A program made the position numbers and the translations under genes. Below the pieces are notes generated by a model. The model did no database searches, was not told where the DNA came from, and worked only from the letters and a program-made list of their open reading frames with translations. From Lichenicoccus sp963693035 (GTDB lineage Bacteria; Pseudomonadota; Alphaproteobacteria; Acetobacterales; Acetobacteraceae): DNA of 64,000 bases. The stretch spans positions 620,001 to 684,000 of the forward strand of contig CAXMMQ010000006.1 of assembly GCA_963693035.2 (NCBI GenBank), written 5' to 3'. Below are positions 1 to 9,640 of this stretch, piece after piece (positions within the stretch are counted from its first letter, which is position 1; each line of letters opens with the position of its first letter).

Positions 1-713
1 GAGATGTCGTTGCTCATGTCGCCAATACAGGCCATTTCCGAGCGCGGAACCCCGAGCAGGTCCGCAAGACGCAACGCAGCGCTGCCCTTGTTGGCATCCG
101 GATGGGTCACGTCGAGATAGTATGACTGCGAGCGATGCGCATTGACCCGGTCGCCGAGCAGCGTCTGCACGATCGTCTCGACCCGTTCGAGCAGATGATA
201 GTCGGCGCTCGATCCCATGATCTTGCCGATCCTATGGTAGTGGTCCGCGAAACTCTCCACCACCACCGGCTCCAGCCGGACCGCCTTGCATTCCTGCGGC
301 ACATACGGACCATCGGGCCGGCGTATCAGCCACTTGCCCTCGGCGAACAGCCAGCTATCGACGTCGTGCTCGTCCAGCGTCTCGACCACGATCCGTGCCA
401 CTTCGGGATCGAGCGCCATCGCCGCGAGCAGCCGGCCGTCCGGCGCCAGGATCTCGCCGCCGTTCAGGCCGGCGCGCGGCGTGTCGATACCGAGCGGCTG
501 CAGGAACATGTCCATGCCACGCGCCGGACGGCTGCTGACCAAAGCAAGGCGCACTCCCGCCTCGCGCAGCCTCGGGGCCATCTTCAGGACCGCCGGCGTC
601 AGCTCCTTGGTGCGGGTGACCAGGGTGCCGTCGATATCGGAGACCAGCAGCCGTATGCGACCGGACGGATCGTGCCGGCCCGCCTGCAATATCGAGGTCG
701 GAAGCATGCTCAT
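1..713 (-). CDS. HAD-superfamily (Cof-type, IIB) sugar-phosphatase-like hydrolase, 3' end beyond the window
   Basis: Reading the minus strand from ATG at 713 gives an open frame of about 237 codons with no stop before base 1, so the C-terminus is missing. Near residue 25 there is the HAD nucleophile motif VSDIDGTL, then a Thr/Ser motif region (LVSSRP), and near the truncated end GDMSND, the acidic motif of Cof-type phosphatases. These enzymes dephosphorylate sugar phosphates or similar small phosphorylated metabolites in the cytoplasm; the substrate cannot be read from sequence. The ATG overlaps the zwf stop (ATGA at 710-713), so it is the last visible gene of the tal-pgi/gnd/zwf operon and probably acts on a phosphorylated sugar. 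The position where a lactonase gene (pgl) might be expected is taken by this gene. Confidence 0.85.
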   Translation of the reverse strand, partial: MSMLPTSILQAGRHDPSGRIRLLVSDIDGTLVTRTKELTPAVLKMAPRLREAGVRLALVSSRPARGMDMFLQPLGIDTPRAGLNGGEILAPDGRLLAAMALDPEVARIVVETLDEHDVDSWLFAEGKWLIRRPDGPYVPQECKAVRLEPVVVESFADHYHRIGKIMGSSADYHLLERVETIVQTLLGDRVNAHRSQSYYLDVTHPDANKGSAALRLADLLGVPRSEMACIGDMSNDI

Positions 714-2242
714 GCGGTCAACCTCAACCAGTGCCGCCCGTCGCGCGCGAGCAGTTCGTCGGCCTGCACCGGGCCGGGGCGCCCGGCATCATACGCGCAG
801 ACATCGCCCACCCCCGCCTGCCACGCCTCGAGGATCGGCTGCACCACGCGCCAGCCCATCTCGACATTGTCGGCACGCTGGAACAGGGTCGCGTCACCGA
901 TCAGGCAGTCATAGATCAGGGTCTCGTAGCCGGTGCTCGGCCCTTCCTGAAACCAGTCCGCATAGTCGAACTTCATCCGCACACCGCCGAGCTTGACCAC
1001 CGGCCCGGGCAGCTTGGCCGAGAACTGCATCGTCACGCCCTCGCTCGGCTGGATCTGCAGCACCATGATGTTCGGCGTCAGCTTCTCGACCGGGGTGTCG
1101 CGGAACAACGCATACGGCGCCTGCTTGAAATGCACCGCGATCTCGGTCTTGCGCAGGGTCAGCCGCTTGCCGGTGCGCAGGTAGAACGGCACGCCGGCCC
1201 AGCGCCAGTTGTCGATGTTCAGCTTCATCGCCACGAAGGTTTCGGTCTGGCTGTCGGGTGCCACGTCCGGTTCCTCGTGGTATCCCGGGATCGGCCTCCC
1301 TGCGATCGTGCCCTTGGCATATTGTCCGCGTACCGCGTCGCGATAGGTGGTCTCGTGAATCGCCGCCAGCACCTTGGTCTTTTCGTCGCGCACCGCATCG
1401 GCGTCGAACGAGGCCGGCGCTTCCATGGCCACCATCGCGAGAAGCTGCATGATGTGGTTCGGCACCATGTCGCGCATCGCGCCGGTGCCTTCGTAGAAGC
1501 GGCCGCGCTTCTCGACGCCGACTGTCTCGGCTGCGGTGATCTGCACGTGGTCGATGTTCTGGCGGTTCCAGAGTGGCTCGAAGAAGCCGTTGGAGAAACG
1601 CAGTGCCAGGATGTTCTGCACCGTCTCCTTGCCGAGATAATGATCGATCCGGTAGATCTGGCTTTCTTCCAGGCTGGCCAGCAGCTTGGTGTTGAGCGCA
1701 CGCGCCGATCCCAGGTCGGAACCGAACGGCTTCTCGACCACCACGCGTCGGTAGCTTCCCTCGATCTCGTTGGTGAGGCCCGCGGCATCCAGTTGCGAGA
1801 CGATGGTGCCGAAGAACCTCGCAGCCACCGCCAGGTAGAACACGCAGTTGCCGGCGCCGCAGATCTCGCCGAGCCGCTGGTAGGTGGCCGGATCGTCGAA
1901 GCTGCCGCGCACGTAGGAGACGCGCTGGCACAGCCAGAGCCACTCATCCTCCTGCAGTGTCACCGCGGTCGCGCGACGCTGCGCCACGAACTGCCGGATC
2001 GTACTTTCGAGATGCGCGCGCAGTTGGTCGGTGTCCGTCTCCGCCCAGTCGACCGCGACGATGGAGAAGTCCTGGTTGAGCAGCCCGGCGCAGGTGAGAT
2101 TGTAGATCGCCGGGATCAGCAGGCGGCGGGTCAGGTCTCCGCCGCCGCCGAAGATGACCATCGTGCAGGGCGGTGCAGGCATCGGACGGCCGCTATCGTC
2201 GTCGGACTGGTCGCTCAGGACAGGATCGGACGGGGCATCCAT
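710..2242 (-). CDS. zwf: Glucose-6-phosphate 1-dehydrogenase
   Basis: Oxidises glucose 6-phosphate to 6-phosphogluconolactone with NAD(P)+, the entry step of the oxidative pentose phosphate and Entner-Doudoroff routes. The 510-residue length is normal for the family. After a short acidic leader comes the nucleotide-binding stretch VIFGGGGDLTRR. The substrate-binding and catalytic signature RIDHYLGKE lies near residue 200, followed by the C-terminal sugar-binding domain. It starts 5 bases after the gnd stop and its own stop overlaps the ATG of the HAD phosphatase, so the genes are almost certainly cotranscribed and translationally coupled. Function is certain; NAD versus NADP preference is not readable here. 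Confidence 0.97.
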   Translation of the reverse strand: MDAPSDPVLSDQSDDDSGRPMPAPPCTMVIFGGGGDLTRRLLIPAIYNLTCAGLLNQDFSIVAVDWAETDTDQLRAHLESTIRQFVAQRRATAVTLQEDEWLWLCQRVSYVRGSFDDPATYQRLGEICGAGNCVFYLAVAARFFGTIVSQLDAAGLTNEIEGSYRRVVVEKPFGSDLGSARALNTKLLASLEESQIYRIDHYLGKETVQNILALRFSNGFFEPLWNRQNIDHVQITAAETVGVEKRGRFYEGTGAMRDMVPNHIMQLLAMVAMEAPASFDADAVRDEKTKVLAAIHETTYRDAVRGQYAKGTIAGRPIPGYHEEPDVAPDSQTETFVAMKLNIDNWRWAGVPFYLRTGKRLTLRKTEIAVHFKQAPYALFRDTPVEKLTPNIMVLQIQPSEGVTMQFSAKLPGPVVKLGGVRMKFDYADWFQEGPSTGYETLIYDCLIGDATLFQRADNVEMGWRVVQPILEAWQAGVGDVCAYDAGRPGPVQADELLARDGRHWLRLTA

Positions 2243-2247
2243 GCCGC

Positions 2248-3282
2248 TTACTGCTTGACCTCCGTCACGTCGCCGCCATGCTTCTTCTCGGTCAGATGCT
2301 GCTCGACATGGCCGCCGAACTGGAACCGCATCGCCGACAGCAGCTTCTCGGCGTAGTTGTTGTCGGTGCGGCTGCGGAAGCGCGTGAACAGCGATGCCGT
2401 CAGCACCGGCGCCGGCACCGCCTCCTCGATCGCCGCCTCGATGGTCCAGCGTCCCTCGCCGGAATCCGCGACCTGCCCGGTATAGTCCGAGAGGCTTTCG
2501 TTCTTGGCGAGCGCCGAGGCGCAGAGATCGAGCAGCCAGGACGACACCACGCTGCCGCGACGCCAGACCTCGGCAATATCGGCCATGTTCAGGTCGAAGC
2601 GCTCGTCCTCGGGCAGGTCATGCGAGCTCTTGTTGCGCATGATGTCGAAGCCTTCCGCGTAGGCCTCCATCATTCCGTACTCGATGCCGTTATGCACCAT
2701 CTTGACGAAGTGGCCGGAGCCGGCCGGGCCGCAATGCAGGTAGCCCTGCTCGGCGCGCGGATCGAGCTTTGTGCTGTCGTCGCGCCCGTGCGTACGCTCG
2801 ACGTCGCCCAGGCCGGGCGCCAGCGCCGACAGGATCGGGTCGATCACATCGACCGCCTTCTTCGCCCCGCCGATCATCATGCAGTAGCCGCGTTCAAGGC
2901 CCCAGACGCCACCGGAAGTGCCGACATCGACGTAGTGGATGCCCTTCTCGCGCAGCGCCTTTGCGCGCCGGATGTCGTCCTTGTAGAAGCTGTTGCCGCC
3001 GTCGATGATGATGTCGCCGCTCGCCAGCAGGCCGCTGAGCGTGGTGATCGCTTCCTCGGTGATCTTGCCGGCCGGCAGCATCACCCAGATCACCCGGGGT
3101 GCCGCAAGCTTGCCGACCATGTCGGTGAGGCCGTGCGCCTCGGCGCTTCCCTGCGCACGCTCATGCACCTTGGTCACCACATTCGGGTCGTGGTCGTACA
3201 GCACGACCTCGTGTCCATGCCGGGACAGTCGGACCGAGATGTTGCCGCCCATGCGGCCAAGACCAATGACGCCGATCTGCAT
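2248..3282 (-). CDS. gnd: 6-phosphogluconate dehydrogenase, decarboxylating, short form
   Basis: Converts 6-phosphogluconate to ribulose 5-phosphate and CO2. The protein is 344 residues, the short class (about 300-350 aa, usually NAD-preferring) rather than the 470-residue dimeric NADP enzyme. The N-terminal Rossmann motif is GVIGLGRMGGN. Downstream come DGGNSFYKDD, the family motif for substrate binding, GTSGGVWG, and the GSGHFVKMVHNGIEYGMM segment that carries the catalytic Lys and Asn. The open frame extends further upstream, but ATG at 3282 is chosen because it begins exactly at the conserved N-terminus and has GGAG about 8 bases upstream. It lies between tal-pgi and zwf. Confidence 0.96.
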   Translation of the reverse strand: MQIGVIGLGRMGGNISVRLSRHGHEVVLYDHDPNVVTKVHERAQGSAEAHGLTDMVGKLAAPRVIWVMLPAGKITEEAITTLSGLLASGDIIIDGGNSFYKDDIRRAKALREKGIHYVDVGTSGGVWGLERGYCMMIGGAKKAVDVIDPILSALAPGLGDVERTHGRDDSTKLDPRAEQGYLHCGPAGSGHFVKMVHNGIEYGMMEAYAEGFDIMRNKSSHDLPEDERFDLNMADIAEVWRRGSVVSSWLLDLCASALAKNESLSDYTGQVADSGEGRWTIEAAIEEAVPAPVLTASLFTRFRSRTDNNYAEKLLSAMRFQFGGHVEQHLTEKKHGGDVTEVKQ

Positions 3283-3361
3283 GAGGATCTCCGTGTCGCG
3301 GGTGATGTTGCAAGGCAGGAAGCAACGCCCGGCGACGATGCGCCGGGCGTTGCTGGATGCG

Positions 3362-6253
3362 TCAGCCGGCGGCGGCGGCCTTGATGGCGCCGCCGAGCCG
3401 GTCGAGGCCGGCAGCAAGGTTGCCATGGATGTGCACGCGCAGCGCGCGCCGGCCGCGCTCGGCCAGCACGTCGAAATCACCCCGCGCCTGCGCCGCCTTC
3501 ACCACCCCGAACGAGAACTTCTCGCCAGGCACTGGCAGGTCGGCCACATCGTCGGCGGTGATCTGCAGGAACACCCCGCTTGCCGGGCCGCCTTTGTAGG
3601 CCTGGCCGGTGGAGTGCAGGAAACGCGGCCCGAACTCGGCGGCGGTCGCCACATTCTTCTCGTCGCGTATGGCAAGCCGTGCCGACTGGATCCATTCGCG
3701 CGTCTCGGCGTCGCGCTGGATGTAGGCCAGCAGCGCCACGTAGTCCCCTGCCTTGACGCGATCGAAATGCGCCTTCAGCACCGCGTCCAGCGAGCCGCCA
3801 CCGTCCGCCTTCGCATCAAGCGCCTTCGCATTCGCCGGGTCCGCGAAGAAGCTGAAATCGCCATCCTTGCCGAACGGCGTCTCCTCGGGCAGCGAGCCGG
3901 TCTTGCTGTAGGCATCGGTCAGCTTGCGCGTCTCGATCTTGCTGGCCTCCACGTCCGGCTGGTCGAACGCGTTGATGCCGATGATCGCACCCGCCACCGC
4001 GGTGGCGAACTCCCAGCGGAAGAACTCCTGTACGATCTGCACCGGTGTGGCGACCGAGATCGACACCACCGGCTGCCCGGCCTGCTTCAGCGCCTCGATC
4101 GCGCGGTCCTGGGTTGCGTCCGGCGCGTCGGCGAGGCGCAGATACGCGAACACGCGATCCTTGCCGTAGTGCTCGGGCGAGGCCAGCGTCTCGTCGTCGA
4201 TCGGGATCAGGCCGAGCCCGTTCTTGCCGGTGCTCTCCGCCATCAACTGCTCGAGCCAGGCACCCAGGTCGAAGATCCCGGGCGAGGCAACAATCGTCAC
4301 CTTGTCCCGGCCGTGCTTGGCAGCCACCCCTAGGACGGTGCCAAGCTGCACGCCCGGGTTCTGCAGCGGCGGCGTCCCCGAGCCGCAGGCATAGGCCATC
4401 CGCTGGCCGCTCTCGAGGAACTCGTGCAGGTCGAGGCCCATGGCGGCGGCCGGCACCAGGCCGAAGTTCGACAGCACCGAATAGCGTCCGCCGATCTGCT
4501 TCTCGCCGTGGAAGATCTTCCAGAAGCGGTCCGCGCGGGCGACCTCCTCCATGTGCGAGCCGGGATCGGTGACCGCAACGAAATGGCTGCCGACCTTGTC
4601 CGCGCCGACGACCTTCGAAGCTGCATCGAAGAAATACGCCTTGAGGATGTTCGGCTCCAGGGTGCCGCCGGACTTCGAGCTGACGATGAACAGCGTGTTC
4701 GCAACGTCGATCTTGCTCTCGAACGCCTTCACCTGCTGCGGATCGGTGCTGTCCAGCACATGCAGCATCGGATAGCCGCCCCGGTGGCCGAAGGTCTCCG
4801 CGAGAACTTCCGGGCCGAGGCTCGATCCGCCCATGCCGAGCAGGAGGACGTCCCTGAAGCCGCGCTCACGCACCTCCTTCTGGAAGCTGGTGAGCTCGGC
4901 GAGATGGGCGATGCGCTCGTCGATGATGTCGAGCCAGACCAGCCAGCTCGCCTCGTCCTTTCCGGTCCAGACCGAGGCGTCGCGCTCCCAGATCCGGCGC
5001 ACGGTGCCGTCCTTGCGCCAGGCCTCCAGGCTCGCCTTGACCGCCTCGTCGAGATCGGGCGGCAGGCTGTAGGAGGCGCCGTCCAGCTTGTCACCGGAGA
5101 GCGCCACCTGCTTGGCCGCCACTGCGCCGAGCAGCTGGTCGAAGCTGTCGGCGAACGACGACACCCCGTCCGCCACCAGCTTGGCGGTGACACCCGGCAG
5201 GTCGAGCCCGAGCCGGTCCGCCTCGGCCAGCACCTGGCGCGCACCCTCGACATCCTCGACGAGTGAGTTGCGGGCGACGCCGTGGTCGCGGAAGGCGTCC
5301 ATCGTCGACGGCGGCATGGTGTTCACCGTGTCGGCACCGATCAGCTCCTCGACATACAAGACGTCGCTGTAAGCCTTGTCCTTGGTGCCGGTGCTGGCCC
5401 ACAGCAGGCGCTGCGGGTTGGCCTTCGCGCGCACCAGCGTCTGCCAGCGCTCGCTCTTCGAGACCTCGAGATAATGCTGGTAGGCGAGCTTGGCGTTGGC
5501 GATCGCCACCTTGCCGCGCACCGCCTTCAATGCCGCGGCTTCCGGGTCGCCCTTTGCCAGCCGGTCGTCGATCTTCTTGTCGATCAGGCCGTCGATGCGG
5601 CTGACGAAGAACGAGGCGACGCTGGCGATGTGGCTGATGTCGAGCCCCTTCGCGTGCCGCTCCTCGAGGCCGGAGATATAGGCCTCCAGAACCTTCCTGT
5701 AGGCGTCGAGCGAGAACAGCAGGGTGACGTTGACGTTGATGCCATCCGCGATCGCCGCGCGCACGGCGGGCACGCCCGGCTCGGTGCCCGGGATCTTCAC
5801 CATCAGGTTCGGACGGTCGACCGTCTTCCACAGCCGCTTCGCCTCGGCGATGGTCTCGTCGGTGCGCATGCCGAGATAGGGCGAAACCTCCAGGCTGACA
5901 TAGCCGTCCAGCCCCTCGGTCTCGTCCCAGACCGGCTTCAGGACCCCGGTCGCCTCGCGTATGTCGTCAATCGCCATCGTCTCGTAGATGTCGCTCGCGG
6001 TGGCGTTGCCGGCATCGGCAAGCTGCTTGAATTGCGGGTCGTAGTCGGTGCCGTGCCCCATCGCCTTTTCGAAGATGGCGGGATTGGAGGTGACGCCCTT
6101 CAGCCTGTCCTTCTGCACCAGCCCGGCGAGGCTGCCATTCTGCACGAAGGATCGCTGGATGAAGTCGAGCCAGGGCGACTGCCCGAACTTCTCCAGGGTC
6201 TGCAACGGATTGCCCGTCTCCTGGGCGCCCGGCGTCTTCTGTACCACGTTCAT
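3362..6253 (-). CDS. tal-pgi: Bifunctional transaldolase / glucose-6-phosphate isomerase
   Basis: This single 963-residue protein fuses two enzymes of central sugar metabolism. Residues about 15-370 are transaldolase (sedoheptulose-7-P + glyceraldehyde-3-P to erythrose-4-P + fructose-6-P); VKIPGT at about 151-156 holds the Schiff-base lysine and GVTSNPAIFEKA is the family's N-terminal signature. Residues about 400-950 are phosphoglucose isomerase, with LLLGMGGSSLGPEV, SKSGGTLEPN and GGRYSVLSNFG recognisable. Such fusions are known from Gluconobacter and relatives and channel fructose-6-P back into glucose-6-P for zwf. It is the first gene of the operon tal-pgi/gnd/zwf/HAD, with AGGAG 5 bases before the ATG. 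No frameshift is seen. Confidence 0.96.
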   Translation of the reverse strand: MNVVQKTPGAQETGNPLQTLEKFGQSPWLDFIQRSFVQNGSLAGLVQKDRLKGVTSNPAIFEKAMGHGTDYDPQFKQLADAGNATASDIYETMAIDDIREATGVLKPVWDETEGLDGYVSLEVSPYLGMRTDETIAEAKRLWKTVDRPNLMVKIPGTEPGVPAVRAAIADGINVNVTLLFSLDAYRKVLEAYISGLEERHAKGLDISHIASVASFFVSRIDGLIDKKIDDRLAKGDPEAAALKAVRGKVAIANAKLAYQHYLEVSKSERWQTLVRAKANPQRLLWASTGTKDKAYSDVLYVEELIGADTVNTMPPSTMDAFRDHGVARNSLVEDVEGARQVLAEADRLGLDLPGVTAKLVADGVSSFADSFDQLLGAVAAKQVALSGDKLDGASYSLPPDLDEAVKASLEAWRKDGTVRRIWERDASVWTGKDEASWLVWLDIIDERIAHLAELTSFQKEVRERGFRDVLLLGMGGSSLGPEVLAETFGHRGGYPMLHVLDSTDPQQVKAFESKIDVANTLFIVSSKSGGTLEPNILKAYFFDAASKVVGADKVGSHFVAVTDPGSHMEEVARADRFWKIFHGEKQIGGRYSVLSNFGLVPAAAMGLDLHEFLESGQRMAYACGSGTPPLQNPGVQLGTVLGVAAKHGRDKVTIVASPGIFDLGAWLEQLMAESTGKNGLGLIPIDDETLASPEHYGKDRVFAYLRLADAPDATQDRAIEALKQAGQPVVSISVATPVQIVQEFFRWEFATAVAGAIIGINAFDQPDVEASKIETRKLTDAYSKTGSLPEETPFGKDGDFSFFADPANAKALDAKADGGGSLDAVLKAHFDRVKAGDYVALLAYIQRDAETREWIQSARLAIRDEKNVATAAEFGPRFLHSTGQAYKGGPASGVFLQITADDVADLPVPGEKFSFGVVKAAQARGDFDVLAERGRRALRVHIHGNLAAGLDRLGGAIKAAAAG

Positions 6254-6475
6254 GAGTGCTCCTGTTGGTTGGCTCTCAGATTGAACCGTCGCAGCGGCTC
6301 AAGATGCGTCCACTGTCGGAAGCTGGCAAGCAAAGCCCGGGCGCTGCCCTGGGCCCGCCGGGGCCTGGGGCCCCTGGCTGTCGATCGTTACAATGAAGCT
6401 GACACAAAACGCGCCGGGCTTGCATGAAGCGCGCACCAAATCCGCCGGAGGATGATCACGAAAACTCGATCCCGA

Positions 6476-9400
6476 TTACCGGGCCGGCGGGACATGCGCC
6501 GGCCGCGCCCCGCCGATGCCGAGCTTGCGATGGAACCACTCGCGCAGGGTCTGGAACGTCACGTACAGCATCGGGATGATGAAGATGCCGACGCCGCTCG
6601 CCGCCAGCATGCCGGCGAATACCGGGGTGCCGACGTCGCGCCGGCTGATCTGCGCCGCACCCGTCGCGACCACCAGCGGCAGCAGGCCGAGGACGAAGGC
6701 GAACGAGGTCATCATCACGGCGCGGAACCGCATGTGCGCGCCCTGCTTGGCGGCCTCCACGATGCTGTCGCCCGCCTCGCGGCGCTCCTTGGCGAATTCC
6801 ACGATCAGGATGCCGTTCTTGGCGGACAGCGCGATCAGCACCACCAGGCCGATCTGGGCGTACAGGTCGAGCGCCAGCCCGGCCACCACGATGCCGATCA
6901 TCGCCCCCAGCACGCCGACCGCCACCGACATCAGCACCGGGATCGGGATGATCCAGCTCTCGTACAGCGCGGTCAGGAACAGGTAGGCGAACAGCAGCGA
7001 CATCGCGAGGATGATGCCGGTCTTGCCGCTGGCCTGGACCTCCTGGTAGGCGGTGCTGGTCCACTCGTAGTCGTAGCCGGTCTGCAGCGTCTGCTTCGAG
7101 ATCGAGGCCATCGCGTCGAGCGCGGTGCCGGATGACACGCCGGGTGCGGGTCCGCCATTCACCGTGATCGCGCGGTAGTTGTTGTAGCGGGTGATCGCCT
7201 GCGGCCCGGTGATGATGCTGGCGGTCGCGAGCGAGCGCAGCGGCACCGTGCCGCCGCTGCTGTTGCGCACATAGATCGACCACAGATCGTCGATCTTGGA
7301 GCGGTTGCGCGCCTCGGCCTGCACGTTGACCTGCCAGACGCGCCCGAACAGGTTGAAGTCGTTGACATAGACGCTCCCGAGCGTGTCCTGCAGGGCGGTG
7401 AAGATGTCGTTCACGCTGACGCCGAGCGCCTGCGCCTTGGCGCGGTCGATGTTCAGGTAGATCGACGGGTTGCTCGCGGTGAACGTGGAGAACACCCGCG
7501 CCAGCCGGTGGTCGGCATTCGCCGCCGCCAGCAGGCCGTTCATGGCGCTGCCAAGCTGCACCGGGTCCTGCCCCTCGAGGCCTTCGAGCTCGTATTCGAA
7601 GCCGCCCCCCGGCGACAGGCCGATGATCGGCGGCAGGTTGAACGGGAAGATCGTCGCCTGCCGGATGTTCTGCGACTGCATGAACACGTCGCGCAGCAGC
7701 GACTGCACGTTGGTTGCGGCCGTGGTGCGCTCTGCGAACGGCTTGAGCTTGGTGAACACGAAGCCCGCGTTGGGCTCCTGCACGGTGTCGAGGAACGAGT
7801 AGCCGATCACGCCGAATACGTGCTGTGCGCCGGGCAACCCGGCATCCATCTTCTCGGCCTGTGCGACCACGCCGCTGGTGCGCGCGACCGAGGCGCCGTC
7901 CGGAAGCTGGATGTTGGTGAAGAAGCCGCCCTGGTCCTCCTCGGGCAGGAAGCCGAGCGGCAGGTGGCCCTGGATCAGGAAGATGCCGAAGGCGCATAGC
8001 GCCACCACCAGCACGCCGCCCAGCGCGAAGCGCAGCAGCCGGGCGACGATGCGCGAATAGCCGTTCCGCGTGCGGTCGATACCGTTCAGTACCCGGCCCA
8101 TGATGCCCCGGCGTGGCCCGGTATGGCGCAGGAACACCCCGCACAGCGCCGGCGACAGGGTCAGCGCGTTCAGCGCCGAGATCAGCATGGCAATGCAGAT
8201 GGTGACCGCGAACTGCTGGAACAGCACGCCGGACAGGCCCGGGATGAAGGCAAGCGGAACGAACACCGACAGCAGCACCAGGGTGATGGCGATGATCGGA
8301 CCGGTGATCTGGGTCATCGCCTTGCGCGCCGCCTCGGCGGGCGGCAGCTCCGGCTCCTCCTCCATGACGCGCTCGACATTCTCCACCACGACGATGGCGT
8401 CATCCACGACGATGCCGATCGCCAGCACCATCGCCAGCAGCGAGACGGTGTTGGCCGAGAAACCCAGCGCCGTCATGCCGGCGAAGGCGCCGATCAGGCT
8501 GACCGGCACCGCGCAGGTCGGGATGATGGTGGCGCGCACGCTGCCCAGGAACAGGAACACCACGATGACGACGAGGATGAAGGCCTCGAACACCGTCTTG
8601 AGGACTTCATGCACGGTGTCGCGGACGAAGTCGGTGCTGTCATAGGTCACGTTGTAGGCGAGGCCGGCCGGGAAGCGTCCCGAGAGCCGGGTCAGCAGCG
8701 CCTTGATGCTGCCGGCGGTGTTGAGCGCGTTGGCGCCGGGAGCAAGGTAGATCGCCAGCGCCACCGACGGCTTCTGGTCGAACCGCGATTCGGAATCCAG
8801 TGTCTGCGCGCCGAGTTCGAGCCGCGCCACGTCCTTGAGCTTGAGCGACGAGCCGTCCGGATTGGCGCGAATGACGATCTGGCCGAACTGGTCGGTGGTC
8901 ACCAGCCGTCCCTGGGTCTGCACGTTGAGCTGGTACTGCTGGTCGGGGCCCGCCGGCCGCGCGCCGATGCGGCCGACGGCCGCCACCTGGCTCTGCGACG
9001 AGATCGCGGTGGTGATGTCGGTCGGCGACAGGCCGAGCTGCACCAGCCGGTTGTTGTCGAACCAGACCCGCATCGAATACTTCTGCCGCGACAGCAGCGA
9101 GGCCTGGCCGACACCGGTGGTGCGCGAGACCTCGTCGATGATGTTGATCGTCATGTAGTTTGCGATGAACAGCGGCTTGAACACGCCGCTCGGGCTGTAG
9201 AAATTCACGAACATCAGGATCGCCGACGAGCGCTTCTGCACCGTCAGGCCCTCGGCATCCACCGTGGCCGGCAACTCGGCTTCCGCCGTCTGCACGCGGT
9301 TCAGCACGTTGACGGTGTCGATGTCGGGATTGGTGCCGAGCAGGAAGCTGACGGTCAGGTTGTACGAGCCGTCATTGCCGCTGACCGAGCGCATGTAGAT

Positions 9401-9628
9401 CATCTTGTCGACGCCGACGACCTGCGCCTCGATCGGCTGCGCCACGCTCTCCTCGACGACGGCGGCCGAGGCGCCCGGATAGGTCGCCGCCACCTGCACC
9501 TGCGGTGGCACGATGTCCGGGAACTGCGCGACCGGGATGCGGGTCAGGCCGACCACGCCAGCCAGCGTGATGACGATCGCGATGACGATGGCCAGGCGCG
9601 GCCGGTCGATGAAGACTCCGGAGATCAT
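6476..9628 (-). CDS. RND efflux pump, inner-membrane transporter of the HAE1 (AcrB/MexB) family
   Basis: Proton-driven export of hydrophobic or amphiphilic compounds through a tripartite envelope pump. The 1050-residue length is standard. The N-terminus has the first transmembrane helix followed by FPDIVPPQVQV. TM4 contains GIVVDDAIVVVEN with the paired proton-relay aspartates, and the TM10 region LSAKNGILIVEFAKE supplies the partner lysine. Two large periplasmic loops with the usual internal repeat are present. It starts 12 bases after the stop of the adaptor gene, so the two form one operon. No outer-membrane factor follows, so a TolC-like protein must be encoded elsewhere. Substrates cannot be predicted. 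Confidence 0.95.
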   Translation of the reverse strand: MISGVFIDRPRLAIVIAIVITLAGVVGLTRIPVAQFPDIVPPQVQVAATYPGASAAVVEESVAQPIEAQVVGVDKMIYMRSVSGNDGSYNLTVSFLLGTNPDIDTVNVLNRVQTAEAELPATVDAEGLTVQKRSSAILMFVNFYSPSGVFKPLFIANYMTINIIDEVSRTTGVGQASLLSRQKYSMRVWFDNNRLVQLGLSPTDITTAISSQSQVAAVGRIGARPAGPDQQYQLNVQTQGRLVTTDQFGQIVIRANPDGSSLKLKDVARLELGAQTLDSESRFDQKPSVALAIYLAPGANALNTAGSIKALLTRLSGRFPAGLAYNVTYDSTDFVRDTVHEVLKTVFEAFILVVIVVFLFLGSVRATIIPTCAVPVSLIGAFAGMTALGFSANTVSLLAMVLAIGIVVDDAIVVVENVERVMEEEPELPPAEAARKAMTQITGPIIAITLVLLSVFVPLAFIPGLSGVLFQQFAVTICIAMLISALNALTLSPALCGVFLRHTGPRRGIMGRVLNGIDRTRNGYSRIVARLLRFALGGVLVVALCAFGIFLIQGHLPLGFLPEEDQGGFFTNIQLPDGASVARTSGVVAQAEKMDAGLPGAQHVFGVIGYSFLDTVQEPNAGFVFTKLKPFAERTTAATNVQSLLRDVFMQSQNIRQATIFPFNLPPIIGLSPGGGFEYELEGLEGQDPVQLGSAMNGLLAAANADHRLARVFSTFTASNPSIYLNIDRAKAQALGVSVNDIFTALQDTLGSVYVNDFNLFGRVWQVNVQAEARNRSKIDDLWSIYVRNSSGGTVPLRSLATASIITGPQAITRYNNYRAITVNGGPAPGVSSGTALDAMASISKQTLQTGYDYEWTSTAYQEVQASGKTGIILAMSLLFAYLFLTALYESWIIPIPVLMSVAVGVLGAMIGIVVAGLALDLYAQIGLVVLIALSAKNGILIVEFAKERREAGDSIVEAAKQGAHMRFRAVMMTSFAFVLGLLPLVVATGAAQISRRDVGTPVFAGMLAASGVGIFIIPMLYVTFQTLREWFHRKLGIGGARPAHVPPAR

Positions 9629-9640
9629 GCGGGCCGGCCC

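Noticed and set aside
6335..6375. GC-rich inverted repeat (GGGGCC-TGG-GGCCCC) between tal-pgi and the RND gene, considered as terminator
   Set aside because: Stem is short and entirely G/C in GC-rich DNA, with no T-run on either strand; it lies ahead of tal-pgi, so it cannot be assigned with confidence.
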